Below are positions 41,887 to 50,854 of a DNA stretch of 64,000 nt, in pieces. This stretch comes from CADCTB01 sp964479465 (GTDB taxonomy: Bacteria; Actinomycetota; Acidimicrobiia; Acidimicrobiales; AC-14): assembly GCA_964479465.1 (NCBI GenBank), contig CAYZMG010000003.1, positions 59,585-123,584 on the forward strand, read 5' to 3'. The position numbers and the translations under genes were made by a program. The notes beneath the pieces were generated by a model. It saw nothing but the letters and a program-made list of their open reading frames with translations, was not told the origin of the DNA and made no database searches. Within the stretch, counting starts at the first letter, position 1. The number at the start of each line of letters is the position of its first letter.

Positions 41887-42616
41887 GAACTTGAAGGGGC
41901 CGGTCCTGCAAGCTGGGGAGTCCGCGCGGCGCGAGCGGGCGCCCGGGCCGGCCCCCCACTACGTCCCCTCCCTGGCCCGGGAGCGGGCGCTCTGGGACGA
42001 GGGCTACGACGTGGTGGTCGGGGTCGACGAGGTCGGGCGGGGCTCGTGGGCAGGGCCCATTTCCGTCGGTGCCGCGGTGCTGCCCCGTGACCGCCGGGTC
42101 TACCGGGTACGCGATTCCAAGATGCTGACCGAGGACGAGCGTGAGCGGCTCTTCCCCCGGCTCACCGCCTGGTGCGCGGCCTGGTCCGTCGGCCACGCCA
42201 GCCAGCAGGAGTGTGACGACCTTGGCATGTCGGCGGCCCAGAAGCTGGCCGCCCGGCGGGCCATCGACGGTCTGGGCGTGACGCCTGACGCCCTGCTCAT
42301 CGACGGCCTGTGGGACTTCGTCGGCGGGATCCCGAAGGTCACCCGCATCGTGAAGGGTGACGCCAAGTGCCTCACCATCGCCACTGCGTCGATCCTGGCC
42401 AAGGTCACCCGCGACCGCATCATGCGGGCCGAGGCCGAGCACTTCCCGGCCTATGACTTCGACCTCAACAAGGGCTACCCCTGCCCCCGCCACAAGGCCG
42501 CCCTGGCGGCTTGGGGCCCCTCGTCGATCCACCGGCGGGCCTGGGTGTTCATGGACCACCAGCCCTGGGACGGCGTGCAGCGTCTGGTCCGGGATCTGCA
42601 GCCCGCCCTATGGTGA
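41879..42616 (+). CDS. rnhB: Ribonuclease HII
   Basis: 245 residues. GVDEVGRGSWAGP holds the first two acidic catalytic residues (D, E), with RDSKML, IDGLWDF and KGDAKCLTIATASILAKVTRD. It removes ribonucleotides from RNA-DNA hybrids. There is a ~40-residue N-terminal extension with no features. The start lies inside the end of the RpiB-like gene. Confidence 0.93.
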   Translation: MGKNLKGPVLQAGESARRERAPGPAPHYVPSLARERALWDEGYDVVVGVDEVGRGSWAGPISVGAAVLPRDRRVYRVRDSKMLTEDERERLFPRLTAWCAAWSVGHASQQECDDLGMSAAQKLAARRAIDGLGVTPDALLIDGLWDFVGGIPKVTRIVKGDAKCLTIATASILAKVTRDRIMRAEAEHFPAYDFDLNKGYPCPRHKAALAAWGPSSIHRRAWVFMDHQPWDGVQRLVRDLQPALW

Positions 42617-42620
42617 CAAC

Positions 42621-42845
42621 GTGAGTAGGACCGACGCTTTGATTTTGCGCACCGCGGCGGCATGGACGATCTTCATCTGGGTGACCCGGATGCGGAACAT
42701 CCTGGGCGACGAGACGACGTCCTCTGGCTTCAAGGCCGTCCACGCCGTGCTGGCCCTGGTGTCGGTGGCCTTCGCCATCGCCATCCTGGCCGTGGCGTCG
42801 AGGAACCGCAGACGAGCACGCGACAAAACCGCCACGCCCTCGTAG
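42621..42845 (+). CDS. Small two-helix membrane protein
   Basis: 74 residues from a GTG 4 bp after rnhB. Helices at about 9-25 (LRTAAAWTIFIWVTRM) and 42-62 (AVHAVLALVSVAFAIAILAVA), with a basic C-terminus RNRRRARDK. Conserved small proteins of this kind follow rnhB in several actinobacteria, to my recollection; function unknown. Confidence 0.65.
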   Translation: MSRTDALILRTAAAWTIFIWVTRMRNILGDETTSSGFKAVHAVLALVSVAFAIAILAVASRNRRRARDKTATPS

Positions 42846-42886
42846 GCCACATCACCAGCGCCGGCTTCGCCTCCGGCGACCGGTTC

Positions 42887-43420
42887 GTGGTCGGAACGTG
42901 GCGGGAGTCGCCCCTGGGCCGCCTCGACGACCTCATGTGGGCCCGGCCCGACGGCCGGCGGCTGCTGCTGGCGGGGACGCAGGAGGCGGCTGACTACGTC
43001 TCGGCCGCCTACGGGTTCGACGAGGTGGTCGTCGGGCCCCTGCGTGTCGATCTCCAGGGCCGCTTCCTGCACCTGCACGCCCCGGAGCGGGGGCTGGAGC
43101 TGCACCTGACCGGGGGCTTCGGCGTCGGCGTCCCGTGGCCGCGGCCGGCGTGGTTCACCCGGTGGGTCGAGGGCCCGGTCGCCCGCCGGCTGATGGGCGT
43201 CAACACCTACGGCGTGAGCCCGACGGGGGTGCGGGAATGGTACCGGGCGGTGTCGATCCGGCGGGTGGTCGCAGGGTGGGCGTCGGTCGACGGCGCCGAC
43301 CTGGGCCGGCTGGGGCCGATCGACCCGAAGACCGGGTTCGGGTTCAGCGAGCCGCCGAGGTTCCCGTCGATGGTGGGGGTTCATCCATTGCTGGAATGGC
43401 CACATCCAACGCCAGCGTGA
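42887..43420 (+). CDS. Conserved hypothetical protein, start uncertain
   Basis: At least 177 residues. It is soluble: WRESPLGRLDDLMWARPDGRRLLLAG, YGFDEVVVGPLRVDLQG, LHLTGGFGVGVPWPRP, and MGVNTYGVSPTGVREWY. Strong third-position GC bias continues upstream to about 42836 (VGHITSAGFASGDRF), but no standard start codon is found there (the codon is GTA at 42842); GTG at 42887 is the first usable one. The end overlaps the convergent deiminase gene by 77 bp. Function unknown. Confidence 0.6.
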   Translation: MVGTWRESPLGRLDDLMWARPDGRRLLLAGTQEAADYVSAAYGFDEVVVGPLRVDLQGRFLHLHAPERGLELHLTGGFGVGVPWPRPAWFTRWVEGPVARRLMGVNTYGVSPTGVREWYRAVSIRRVVAGWASVDGADLGRLGPIDPKTGFGFSEPPRFPSMVGVHPLLEWPHPTPA

Positions 43421-44210
43421 GGCAGCGGCAGCCGCCGCCGGCCTTCAGGAACTCGCTGACGTCGACCACCTCCACGTCGAAGCCCCACGCCTCGAGCAGC
43501 CGCCCCACCCGGCGCGGGCACTGGGCCATCACCACGGTGGAGCCGACCACCACCGAGTTGGCGCAGAAGCCCAACATCTCCTCGACCTCGAGGAAGAGGG
43601 GCTCGGGCACCAGGGCCTCGACCACCTTGCGGCCATAGCTGTCCCAGGCGTGGGGGGCGATCATGGCCCGGCGGTCGTCGAGGGGGCAGAACGTGAGGTC
43701 GAGGTGGTACAGGCGGGGGTCGACCAGCTCGATGGGGCGTACCGGCGCGCCCAGGAGGGTCGACAGGGGCCCGTGGGCGGCGGCGTCGGAGCGCGACCGG
43801 TACCCGGAGAGGAACACGCCCCGAAAAGGCAGGGCGTCGCCGGCCCCCTCGTGCCCGACGCCTTCGGGGAGCCAGGCCACGTCGTAGCCGTGGGCCGCGA
43901 ACCAGGCGACGTCGTGGTCGACCTCGGCCTGGCGGTAGGGATGCCGGAACCGGCTGGGTACGAACCGGTTCCGGTTCACCGTGCCGGCGTTGGCGGTGAA
44001 CACCAGGTCCGGAAGGTCGGGCTGGGGCTCCAGGAGCTCGACGCCGGCGCCGGCCTCGGTGAGGGTGGCCACGAGATCGCCCCACTGGCCTCGGGCCAGA
44101 TCGAGGTCGACAGCCACCTCGCGGTTCATCCACGGGTTGATCTCATAGAGCACCCCGAAGTGCTCGGGCGGGCACATGAGGAACCGCCGCCCCCAGGGCA
44201 GCGGGGTCAC
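43344..44210 (-). CDS. Arginine dihydrolase/DDAH-like guanidino-group hydrolase
   Basis: 288 residues, GTG start overlapping the upstream stop (GTGA). Pentein-fold motifs: FTANAGTVNRNRFV (substrate-binding Asn/Asp), PLPFRGVFLSGY, LVDPRLYHLDLTFCPL (His and Asp) and, near the C-terminus, GGGCRCLTLAL with the catalytic cysteine. This family includes dimethylarginine dimethylaminohydrolase, and the arginine dihydrolase domain of cyanobacterial ArgZ/AgrE, which yields ornithine, CO2 and two ammonia. Coupling to an LOR/SDH gene supports the arginine dihydrolase reading. Confidence 0.8.
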   Translation of the reverse strand: MTPLPWGRRFLMCPPEHFGVLYEINPWMNREVAVDLDLARGQWGDLVATLTEAGAGVELLEPQPDLPDLVFTANAGTVNRNRFVPSRFRHPYRQAEVDHDVAWFAAHGYDVAWLPEGVGHEGAGDALPFRGVFLSGYRSRSDAAAHGPLSTLLGAPVRPIELVDPRLYHLDLTFCPLDDRRAMIAPHAWDSYGRKVVEALVPEPLFLEVEEMLGFCANSVVVGSTVVMAQCPRRVGRLLEAWGFDVEVVDVSEFLKAGGGCRCLTLALDVAIPAMDEPPPSTGTSAAR

Positions 44211-45418
44211 AGTAGGTGGTGGTTGAGGGTGTGCAGGAAAAGCCCGACATCGGTGACGATGCCGAGCGCCTGGTGGCTGCCCCGGTCGGCAAGCTTGGTG
44301 ACCACCGCCTGGTTGATGTCGACGCAGTAGGTCTCCACGCCGGCGGGCAGCACGTTGCCGGTGGCGATGGCGTGGAGGGTCGAGGCCAGCATGAGGGCGA
44401 CGGCCACGCCCGGCAGCTCGGCCCGCATGGCGTCGGCCGCCTCGACCACGTTCGTGTACACGTCGGGCAGGGGCCCGTCGTCGCGGACCGAGCCGCCGAG
44501 GACGAACGGCACGCCGTGCTGCACGCACTCGTACATGACCCCGCCGGTGATGTAGCCGTCGGCTACGGCGGCGGCGATCGACCCCCGCCGGCGCACCTCG
44601 TTGATCACCCGCAGGTGGTTGGCGTGGCCGCCCTCGGGCGGCAGGTCGTCGCCGAGGGGCACGCCCAGCGACGTGCCCAGCACGTTCGACTCGATGTCGT
44701 GGGTCGCGAAGCCGTTGCCGGCGAAGAGCACGTCGATGATCCCGGTACGGACCAGGTCGGCGACGGCGGGGCCGGCGCCGGTGTGGATCACCGCCGGCCC
44801 GCAGACGGCCAGAACCTTGCCCCCGCCGGCCTTGGCTGCCTTGATCCGCTCGGCCACCCGGGCGACGAGCTGCTCCTTGGGCTTCTCTGACGACACGTCG
44901 GAGCTCATGAACTCGAAGGGGTTGGCGCCCCGGGGCCGATCGAGGGGCTGCACCCGCACGCCGGTGCGGCCCACGACGACCGGGTCGCCGGCGTGGACCC
45001 GGTGCATGGGCACGGTGCGCACCCGCCCGTCGGGGCGCACGACGAGCGCGCAGTCCATCTCCGGGTTCTCCACGTCGACCCAGTGGCCGCCGATCCGCAC
45101 CTGGGTCGGAAGGTTGGTGGTGCTGTAGAAGCCCTCGGGCAGGACGCCGTCGGTGTCCGCCGGCTCGGTGACCGCGTCGCCCTGGGCCACCGCGTTGGCC
45201 CCGTGGATCTGGAGCTCGGCGAGGAGGGCGGCCAGGGCCTCGTCGTCAGCGGCGGTGATCTCGATGCGGACGTGGCTCGAGTCGAGGCTGGTACGCCCGA
45301 TGTTCACGTCGACCATGCGGTAGTCGGCGCCGGCGTCGATGATGACGTCCAGCACCTTGGCGAGGATGAGGGAGTCGATGATGTGACCGTCGACCTCGAC
45401 GACCTCATTGACAGTCAT
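44207..45418 (-). CDS. LOR/SDH-type ornithine cyclodeaminase (TIGR00300 family)
   Basis: 403 residues. The N-terminal LOR/SDH-like domain (VEVDGHIIDSLILAKVLD; LQIHGANAV) is followed by a Rossmann-type half (VLAVCGPAVIHTGAGPAVADLV, GNGFATHDIESNVLGTSLG, ETYCVDINQAVVTKLADRG). This is the archaeal-type ornithine cyclodeaminase, which converts ornithine to proline and ammonia, and is the C-terminal half of AgrE in cyanobacteria. Here the two halves are separate, translationally coupled genes. The ATG overlaps the transporter stop (ATGA). Confidence 0.85.
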   Translation of the reverse strand: MTVNEVVEVDGHIIDSLILAKVLDVIIDAGADYRMVDVNIGRTSLDSSHVRIEITAADDEALAALLAELQIHGANAVAQGDAVTEPADTDGVLPEGFYSTTNLPTQVRIGGHWVDVENPEMDCALVVRPDGRVRTVPMHRVHAGDPVVVGRTGVRVQPLDRPRGANPFEFMSSDVSSEKPKEQLVARVAERIKAAKAGGGKVLAVCGPAVIHTGAGPAVADLVRTGIIDVLFAGNGFATHDIESNVLGTSLGVPLGDDLPPEGGHANHLRVINEVRRRGSIAAAVADGYITGGVMYECVQHGVPFVLGGSVRDDGPLPDVYTNVVEAADAMRAELPGVAVALMLASTLHAIATGNVLPAGVETYCVDINQAVVTKLADRGSHQALGIVTDVGLFLHTLNHHLL

Positions 45419-46557
45419 TCCTGCACCGCGACCGGGCGGTCGGGCTCGTCGGGGTCGTCATTCCGGACGACTTTGGACAGTGGTATCTCGTCGCTTCCGA
45501 TCGTCGGCTCGTCCTTTAACCGGCCGACTCTCTCATCCCAGAGGTCACGGGCGATGACCTGGATCACGCCGGCGGCGGGGATGGCGAGCAGGGCCCCGAG
45601 GAAGCCGAGCAGCTCGACACCGATCAGCACGCTGACCAGGACGAAGAGCTGGTTGATGTGGACGGTCTTGGACATGATCGCCACCTGGAGCACGTGGTTC
45701 TCGAACTGCTGGTAGATCACGTAGAAGATGAGCATGCCGACGCCGGCGCTGGTGGAGTGCAGGAAGGCCACGCCGATGGTGGGGATGGCGCCGAGGGTGG
45801 CCCCGACGAGGGGGATGAGGTCGGTGAAGGCGGTCCACAGCGCCAGCACGGCGGCGAATGGGACACCGAAGATGAGCAGGGCGACGAAGGTCAGCGTCCC
45901 GGCGATCACACTGATCAGCAGGTTGCCCATGACGTAGCCGGTCAGGGCGCGGGCGCAGTCCGACGCCACCGCCTTGATCCGCCTCCGGTTCGTCGGATTG
46001 AAGGCGGCGAGGCTGGTCGCCAGGATTTCGGGGCCGTACAACACCATGAGCAGCGTGAGCACCAGCACGGTGAGGCCCGACACCACCCCACCCAGCACCT
46101 TGCCGGCGACCCTGAGCGCCCCGCCGCCCGCGTTGGCCAGGCTTTCCTCGATCCCGGCCTGAGCGTCGCGCAGGCGCTCGTCGAGGTTGTATCGCTTGAC
46201 CAGGTCCCCGGCGGGCCCCCGGCCCTCCCGGGCCTCGCTGACGTAGGTGGGGAAGTTGTCGGCGAACTCGCGGCCCTCGTCCACCAGCGGGCTGATGAAG
46301 ATGTAGAGCATGGCAGAGACGACGGCGATGCCGGCGACGAAGACGATGGCCGTCGACAGGCCCCGGCTCACGTGGAGCTTGCGGCGGAGGAGGTCGACCG
46401 CCGGCGTGAGCACAATGGCGAAGAAGGCGGCCACCACCAAGAGGGTCAAAATGTGGGCCAACATGACGATGGCCCGCAGGGTGAGGTAGGTGGCCACCAC
46501 CAGGGCAATGCCGACGAGCATTGTGCGTACGGGCACCGGCTGTCGCTCGTCCGTCAC
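45415..46557 (-). CDS. AI-2E family transporter
   Basis: 380 residues with about eight membrane helices and the family's long soluble insert (about 85-150, FADNFPTYVSEAREG, then LVKRYNLDERLR). Signatures: GYVMGNLLISVIAG, FTDLIPLVGATLGAIP and a QQFENHVLQ segment. Family members include TqsA and Na+/H+ or other exporters; the substrate here is not known. First in an operon with the ornithine cyclodeaminase and arginine dihydrolase genes, so amino acid or polyamine export is possible. Confidence 0.88.
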   Translation of the reverse strand: MTDERQPVPVRTMLVGIALVVATYLTLRAIVMLAHILTLLVVAAFFAIVLTPAVDLLRRKLHVSRGLSTAIVFVAGIAVVSAMLYIFISPLVDEGREFADNFPTYVSEAREGRGPAGDLVKRYNLDERLRDAQAGIEESLANAGGGALRVAGKVLGGVVSGLTVLVLTLLMVLYGPEILATSLAAFNPTNRRRIKAVASDCARALTGYVMGNLLISVIAGTLTFVALLIFGVPFAAVLALWTAFTDLIPLVGATLGAIPTIGVAFLHSTSAGVGMLIFYVIYQQFENHVLQVAIMSKTVHINQLFVLVSVLIGVELLGFLGALLAIPAAGVIQVIARDLWDERVGRLKDEPTIGSDEIPLSKVVRNDDPDEPDRPVAVQE

Positions 46558-46595
46558 GGCCCGGACTTTATCCAGGGGGTACTGTTCCGCTCGTC

Positions 46596-46910
46596 ATGGG
46601 CCAGCTGATCACCATCTCCCGGAAGGCGTCGATTCGTCCCGACGTCGCCATCTTCGAGCTCAACCGCAGCCTCACCGGCATGGGTCACGAGCGCTACAAG
46701 TCGGCCGCCGACGCCGTGCGTTCGCGGCCGGTGGACGAGCTGGCCCGACGGCTGTTCGGGGCCGGCGGCGTGGACGGCGTGCACATCTACTCGAACGTGG
46801 TCACCGTCGACTTGGCGCCGGGAGCGACCGCCGACGGCATGGAGCAGATCATCCGCGACCTGTTCACCTACTACCGCCCGGGTGTGGAGGTCGCCGAGCC
46901 CACGGCCTGA
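46596..46910 (+). CDS. NifU/Nfu N-terminal-like small protein
   Basis: 104 residues from the ATG at 46596. The sequence (ISRKASIRPDVAIFELNRSLTGMGHERY, RPVDELARRLFGAGGVDGVHIYSNVVTVDL) resembles the Nfu N-terminal domain (PF08712), which is an accessory region of iron-sulfur scaffold proteins but carries no cluster cysteines here. Conserved in actinobacteria. It is divergent from the transporter gene with 38 bp between them. Confidence 0.65.
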   Translation: MGQLITISRKASIRPDVAIFELNRSLTGMGHERYKSAADAVRSRPVDELARRLFGAGGVDGVHIYSNVVTVDLAPGATADGMEQIIRDLFTYYRPGVEVAEPTA

Positions 46911-46922
46911 CCAGTGCACAGG

Positions 46923-46944
46923 CGAACATATGTTCGTCTAGACT
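46923..46944 (+). promoter_or_regulatory. SOS box and promoter of imuA'-imuB
   Basis: CGAACATATGTTCG (46923-46936) matches the actinobacterial LexA site CGAAC-N4-GTTCG. A -10 element TAGACT follows at 46939-46944, seven bases before the GTG at 46952, so RNA would start at the start codon and the operator would block RNA polymerase. Confidence 0.88.
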
Positions 46945-46951
46945 GGCCGGC

Positions 46952-47617
46952 GTGGCAGTCGCCGTCGCCCAACTCGTGCCAGTCGCGATGGCAGGTGAGC
47001 GGTTGCTGCCGGTGCTCGGGCCGCTGGAGCCGCTGTTCCCGACCCGGGGTCTGAAGCGGGGATCGGTGGTGTCGGTCACGGGGGCGACGTCGCTGGCCCT
47101 TTCGCTGCTGGCGGCGGCATCGGCCCAGGGATCGTGGTGCGCGGCGGTGGGCATGCCGGCGCTGGGGCTGGCGGCCGCCGCCGAGCTGGGGGTGGCGCTG
47201 GAGCGGTTCCCGCTTGTGCCGTCGCCCGGGCGGGCGGCCGGCGCCGGCGGCTGGACCTGGGTGGTGGCCGCCCTCATCGACGCCTGCGACGTGGTGATGG
47301 CCCGGCCGCCCCGGCGGTTGGCCGGCGCCGATGCCCGTCGGCTCACCGCCCGGGTCCGGGAGCGGGGGGCGGTGCTGGTGGTCGCCGGCCAGTGGCCGGA
47401 GGCGGCCGAGGTGCAGCTCACCGTGGGGTCGTCGATTTGGGAGGGGCTGGGGCAGGGCCACGGCCGGCTGCTGGGCCGGCGGCTGGAGGTGGTGGCCGGC
47501 GGCAGGGGGGCGGCGGCACGGGAGCGGCGGGTCTCTTTGTGGCTGCCACACCCCGAAGGAGGTCTGCGGGAGGTGGTCGATGAGCGGCGTGCGCACGCTC
47601 GTCGTGTGGTGTCCTGA
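46952..47617 (+). CDS. imuA': ImuA'-like RecA-fold protein of the SOS mutasome
   Basis: 221 residues from a leaderless GTG. A RecA-like core without a proper Walker A: LKRGSVVSVTGATSLALSLLAAAS in the P-loop position, then WCAAVGMPALGLAAAAELGV and DVVMARPPRRLAGADARRL. In mycobacteria ImuA' binds ImuB and RecA and is needed for DnaE2-dependent mutagenesis. Gene order (imuA' then imuB, overlap 38 bp) and the SOS box support the call. Confidence 0.85.
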   Translation: MAVAVAQLVPVAMAGERLLPVLGPLEPLFPTRGLKRGSVVSVTGATSLALSLLAAASAQGSWCAAVGMPALGLAAAAELGVALERFPLVPSPGRAAGAGGWTWVVAALIDACDVVMARPPRRLAGADARRLTARVRERGAVLVVAGQWPEAAEVQLTVGSSIWEGLGQGHGRLLGRRLEVVAGGRGAAARERRVSLWLPHPEGGLREVVDERRAHARRVVS

Positions 47618-49112
47618 CTGGCCGGTGGTGGCCGCCGGCCTGTGCTCGGTCCCCTCGGCGGTGCTGGCCACCGGCCGGGTGGTGGCGTGCTCGGCCGTCG
47701 CCAGGGCCGAAGGGGTGGCCCGGGGCCTGCGCCGGCGCCAGGCCGAGGCTCGCTGCCCCGGGCTGGCGGTAGTCGACCACGACCCGGCCGCCGACGCCCG
47801 GGCCTTCGAGCCGGTGGTCACCGCCGTCGAGGCGTTCACCCCTGATGTGGAGATCGTCCGCCCGGGGGTGTGCGCGATGGCCACGCGGGGGCCGTCGCGC
47901 TACTTCGGGGGCGACGACGCCTTGGTGGGCCTGGTGGCGGCCGCAGTCGACGATGCGTTGCCGAAGGGGGCGCCGGCGGGCCGGGTCGGGGTGGCCGACG
48001 GGCCCTTCGCCGCCGAGCGGGCGGCCCGGGCCGGCGTGGTGGTGCCAGCGGGGTCGAGTGCGGCGTTCCTCGCCGGGTTCCCGGTGTCGACGTTGTCATT
48101 CCGTTCGGCCACGGAGGCTGGCGGCGTCGACCTGGCCGATCTACTCGTCCGCCTGGGCATCCGCACCCTCGGCCAGCTGGCCGAGCTGCCGGCGCCAGCG
48201 GTGCTGGCCCGCTTCGGGCCGGCGGGGGCGGCGGCGCACCGGCTGGCCCGAGGCCTCGACGAGCGGCCGCTGGCCGCCAGGGTCCCCCCGCTCGACCTCA
48301 CCGTGATGGCCGAGCTCGACCCGCCGGCCGACAGGCTGGAGACCGCCGCCTTCGTGGCCAAGGGCCTGGCCGACCGCCTGCACGAGGGCCTGACCGTCCA
48401 GGGTTTGGCCGCGACCCGGGTGCTGGTGGAGGCGGAGTGGGAGCACGGGGAGCGCATGGGCCGGCGATGGCGCCTTGATGGCAACGGTGGGCGGGGGGCG
48501 GCAGCGCTGGCCGAACGGGTGCGGTGGCAGCTCGACGGCTGGATGACCTCGGTGGCTGAGCGGCCGTCGGGGGGCCTGACCCTCCTGCGGCTGGTGCCCG
48601 AGGAGGTCCGTCCCGACGACGGCCGCCAGCTCGGCTTCTGGGGTGGCGACCGGGCCGCGGCGGAGCGGGTGGCGCGGGCGTTGGCCCGGGTCCAGGGCAT
48701 GCTCGGCCCCGAGTCGGTGGTGACGGCGGTGCCGGCCGGCGGCCGCAGCCCGGCCGAGCAGGTGCGGCTCGTCCCGTGGGGGGAGCGCCCGCCGGCCCTC
48801 CCGCTTTCGGCCGCTCGGGCCGCCGGTGCGGCCGGAGAGCCGCCGTGGCCGGGGCGCATCCCGTCGCCCTTGCCGGCCACCGTCCACCCGGTCCCGGTGC
48901 CGGCCGAGGTGGCTGACACCCAGGTGTCGGTGGCGGGAGGAAGGTGGTCGGCGGTGACGGCGTGGGCCGGGCCGTGGCCGGTCGACGAGCGCTGGTGGGA
49001 CGACGCCGCCCACCGCCGGCGGGCCCGCTGGCAGGTGATCACCGCGGAGGGGACCGGCCATCTCCTGTCGCAGGAGGGCGACCGTTGGGAGGTGGAGGCG
49101 ACCTACGACTGA
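47580..49112 (+). CDS. imuB: ImuB-like inactive Y-family polymerase adaptor
   Basis: 510 residues. Y-family fold, but the N-terminal active-site block reads VVWCPDWPVVAAG in place of the DxD found in real polymerases, so it is inactive, as in ImuB. A beta-clamp-binding-like QLGFWGG lies at about 349-355. The C-terminus (WWDDAAHRRRARWQVITAEG) matches the ImuB tail that contacts ImuA' and DnaE2. It recruits the DnaE2 polymerase to the clamp during damage-induced mutagenesis. Overlaps imuA' by 38 bp; a GTG at 47589 is an alternative start. Confidence 0.9.
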   Translation: MSGVRTLVVWCPDWPVVAAGLCSVPSAVLATGRVVACSAVARAEGVARGLRRRQAEARCPGLAVVDHDPAADARAFEPVVTAVEAFTPDVEIVRPGVCAMATRGPSRYFGGDDALVGLVAAAVDDALPKGAPAGRVGVADGPFAAERAARAGVVVPAGSSAAFLAGFPVSTLSFRSATEAGGVDLADLLVRLGIRTLGQLAELPAPAVLARFGPAGAAAHRLARGLDERPLAARVPPLDLTVMAELDPPADRLETAAFVAKGLADRLHEGLTVQGLAATRVLVEAEWEHGERMGRRWRLDGNGGRGAAALAERVRWQLDGWMTSVAERPSGGLTLLRLVPEEVRPDDGRQLGFWGGDRAAAERVARALARVQGMLGPESVVTAVPAGGRSPAEQVRLVPWGERPPALPLSAARAAGAAGEPPWPGRIPSPLPATVHPVPVPAEVADTQVSVAGGRWSAVTAWAGPWPVDERWWDDAAHRRRARWQVITAEGTGHLLSQEGDRWEVEATYD

Positions 49113-49193
49113 ATGTATGTGCAGTCTGCATCTATTGAAAGCAACGTCACACCCCGATAAACCGGCTGGGAGGTTTTCAGTATCCGGGGGGTC

Positions 49194-50810
49194 ATGAGGA
49201 TGAGTTCGACCATGCGGCGATTGTCCGCGGCGTGCGTCCTGGCCGTGGTGGCCGGGGCGTGCGGCAGCTCCACAGCCGGCAAGGGCCCGGCCACCGCCTC
49301 GTCCGCCGTCCAGGTCAACCGGACGGGGGAGATCCTTCCCCTGACCCGGGACGAGGAAGGGCCGGCGCTCCTGGTGGACAAGGATGATCCCAACACCGTC
49401 TACCTGGCGTACACGGAGATGATCTCGGGCGCCTGCAAGTTCTCGGTGTCCACCGACCGGGGGGCGACGTGGCGCTCCGAGAACGCACCAGTCCTCGAGC
49501 CGTACACGAAGAACTGCGCCATGGGCACCTCCGGCCCGCAGAACCTTCGCAACGAGCTGGTGCAAGGCCCGGACGGCACGATCTACTACGTCTTCCAGGC
49601 GAACGCGGCCGATCGCAACGGTTCGCGTAGCGTCCTGCTTGGGCGTTCATCCGATGGTGGACGGTCGTGGGACACCGTCCCGATCGATCCCGGCGCGCGC
49701 GCTCCAGAACCCGGAGTCATGAAGGAGGTCAACTTCGAGGGCCACATCGCTCTCGACCCGGCAAACCCCCAGCGGCTCTATGCCATGTGGCGACGTTCGT
49801 TCAACGGCCACCCGAATCCTCCGGGTAACCCGCCAACCCGCCCGCACATGGCCATATCGGACGACGGCGGAGAGAGTTGGTCGCCGCCGCAGCGGATGTT
49901 CGAACGCAACAGCGGCTTCGACGGGCCCCGCCCCGTGGTGGTGGGCGACCGGCTGTGGGCGTTCTGGCGTGAGTCGGCCCCGCCCACGCCGACCGCGGGC
50001 GCGGCGCCGCTCCCGTCGCCGCCCGTGACCAAGCTGTTCGCCAGCGTGTCGACCGACGAGGGCAGGACGTGGACCGACCACGAGATCACCAACGCCAACG
50101 ACGCCAGTGAGCCCATCGTGGCCTACGACCGGGAGCGGGGCCTGTTCCACGTGGTGTGGCACGACAACCGGGCCGACGAACTGGACGCGTATTACTCGTC
50201 GTCCCGGGACGGCGAGACGTGGGCGCAGCCGAAGCGCCTGAACGACGACCCCGAGGGCACCAAGTACGGCCAGCACTACCCGCAGATCTCGATGTCTCCG
50301 AACGGCCGGCTCGACGTGGCCTGGTACGACTGGCGAGAGGACCCCTTCCCGCCGTCCACCGTCGGCAACGGCCAGACCCTCAGCCTGTTCTCCAACCGGG
50401 GCAAGTTCGCAGCGGTCTACATGACCAGCTCGCGGGACGGCGGGGCCACATGGACGCCGAACGTGCGGGTCAACGACGTCCCCATCGACCGCACGATCGG
50501 GTCATGGATCAACAACATGGATGTGATGGCCCCGCTGGCAGTTGCGTCGTCCAATGAGGGCGCCATCGTGGCCTGGTCCGACACCCGCAACGGCAACACC
50601 ATCAGCAACACCCAGGACATCTTCACCGGCACCGTCACCTTCGGGGACGCCGACGTCCGCCGGGTCACCGGCTTCCAGGCCGGCGTCGTCGGCGTCCTTA
50701 TCGGCCTCGGCCTAGCGATGTGCCTCGCCCTGCTCATGAGCCGCCGCCAAAACCCGCCGGCCGACCTCCCACCGAAGCGCGTGGCCAAGGAGCCGGCGCC
50801 GGTGAAGTAG
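49194..50810 (+). CDS. BNR/Asp-box repeat lipoprotein with C-terminal membrane helix
   Basis: 538 residues. Signal peptide with lipobox AGAC at about residue 23. At least five Asp-box-like repeats (STDRGATW, SSDGGRSW, SDDGGESW, STDEGRTW, SSRDGGATW) build a sialidase-type six-bladed propeller. The C-terminus has a membrane helix (GVVGVLIGLGLAMCLALLM) and a proline/lysine tail. The catalytic arginine triad and Tyr/Glu of sialidases were not clearly seen, so enzymatic activity is uncertain; it may bind glycans. Not under an SOS box. Confidence 0.78.
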   Translation: MRMSSTMRRLSAACVLAVVAGACGSSTAGKGPATASSAVQVNRTGEILPLTRDEEGPALLVDKDDPNTVYLAYTEMISGACKFSVSTDRGATWRSENAPVLEPYTKNCAMGTSGPQNLRNELVQGPDGTIYYVFQANAADRNGSRSVLLGRSSDGGRSWDTVPIDPGARAPEPGVMKEVNFEGHIALDPANPQRLYAMWRRSFNGHPNPPGNPPTRPHMAISDDGGESWSPPQRMFERNSGFDGPRPVVVGDRLWAFWRESAPPTPTAGAAPLPSPPVTKLFASVSTDEGRTWTDHEITNANDASEPIVAYDRERGLFHVVWHDNRADELDAYYSSSRDGETWAQPKRLNDDPEGTKYGQHYPQISMSPNGRLDVAWYDWREDPFPPSTVGNGQTLSLFSNRGKFAAVYMTSSRDGGATWTPNVRVNDVPIDRTIGSWINNMDVMAPLAVASSNEGAIVAWSDTRNGNTISNTQDIFTGTVTFGDADVRRVTGFQAGVVGVLIGLGLAMCLALLMSRRQNPPADLPPKRVAKEPAPVK

Positions 50811-50854
50811 CGCGCCGCCGGCCGAAGGGCGCTGGCCGGCGCCGGGAAGTCGGC

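Noticed and set aside
49194..50810. Calling the BNR protein an active sialidase
   Set aside because: Asp-box repeats are clear but the catalytic arginines, tyrosine and glutamate were not identified.
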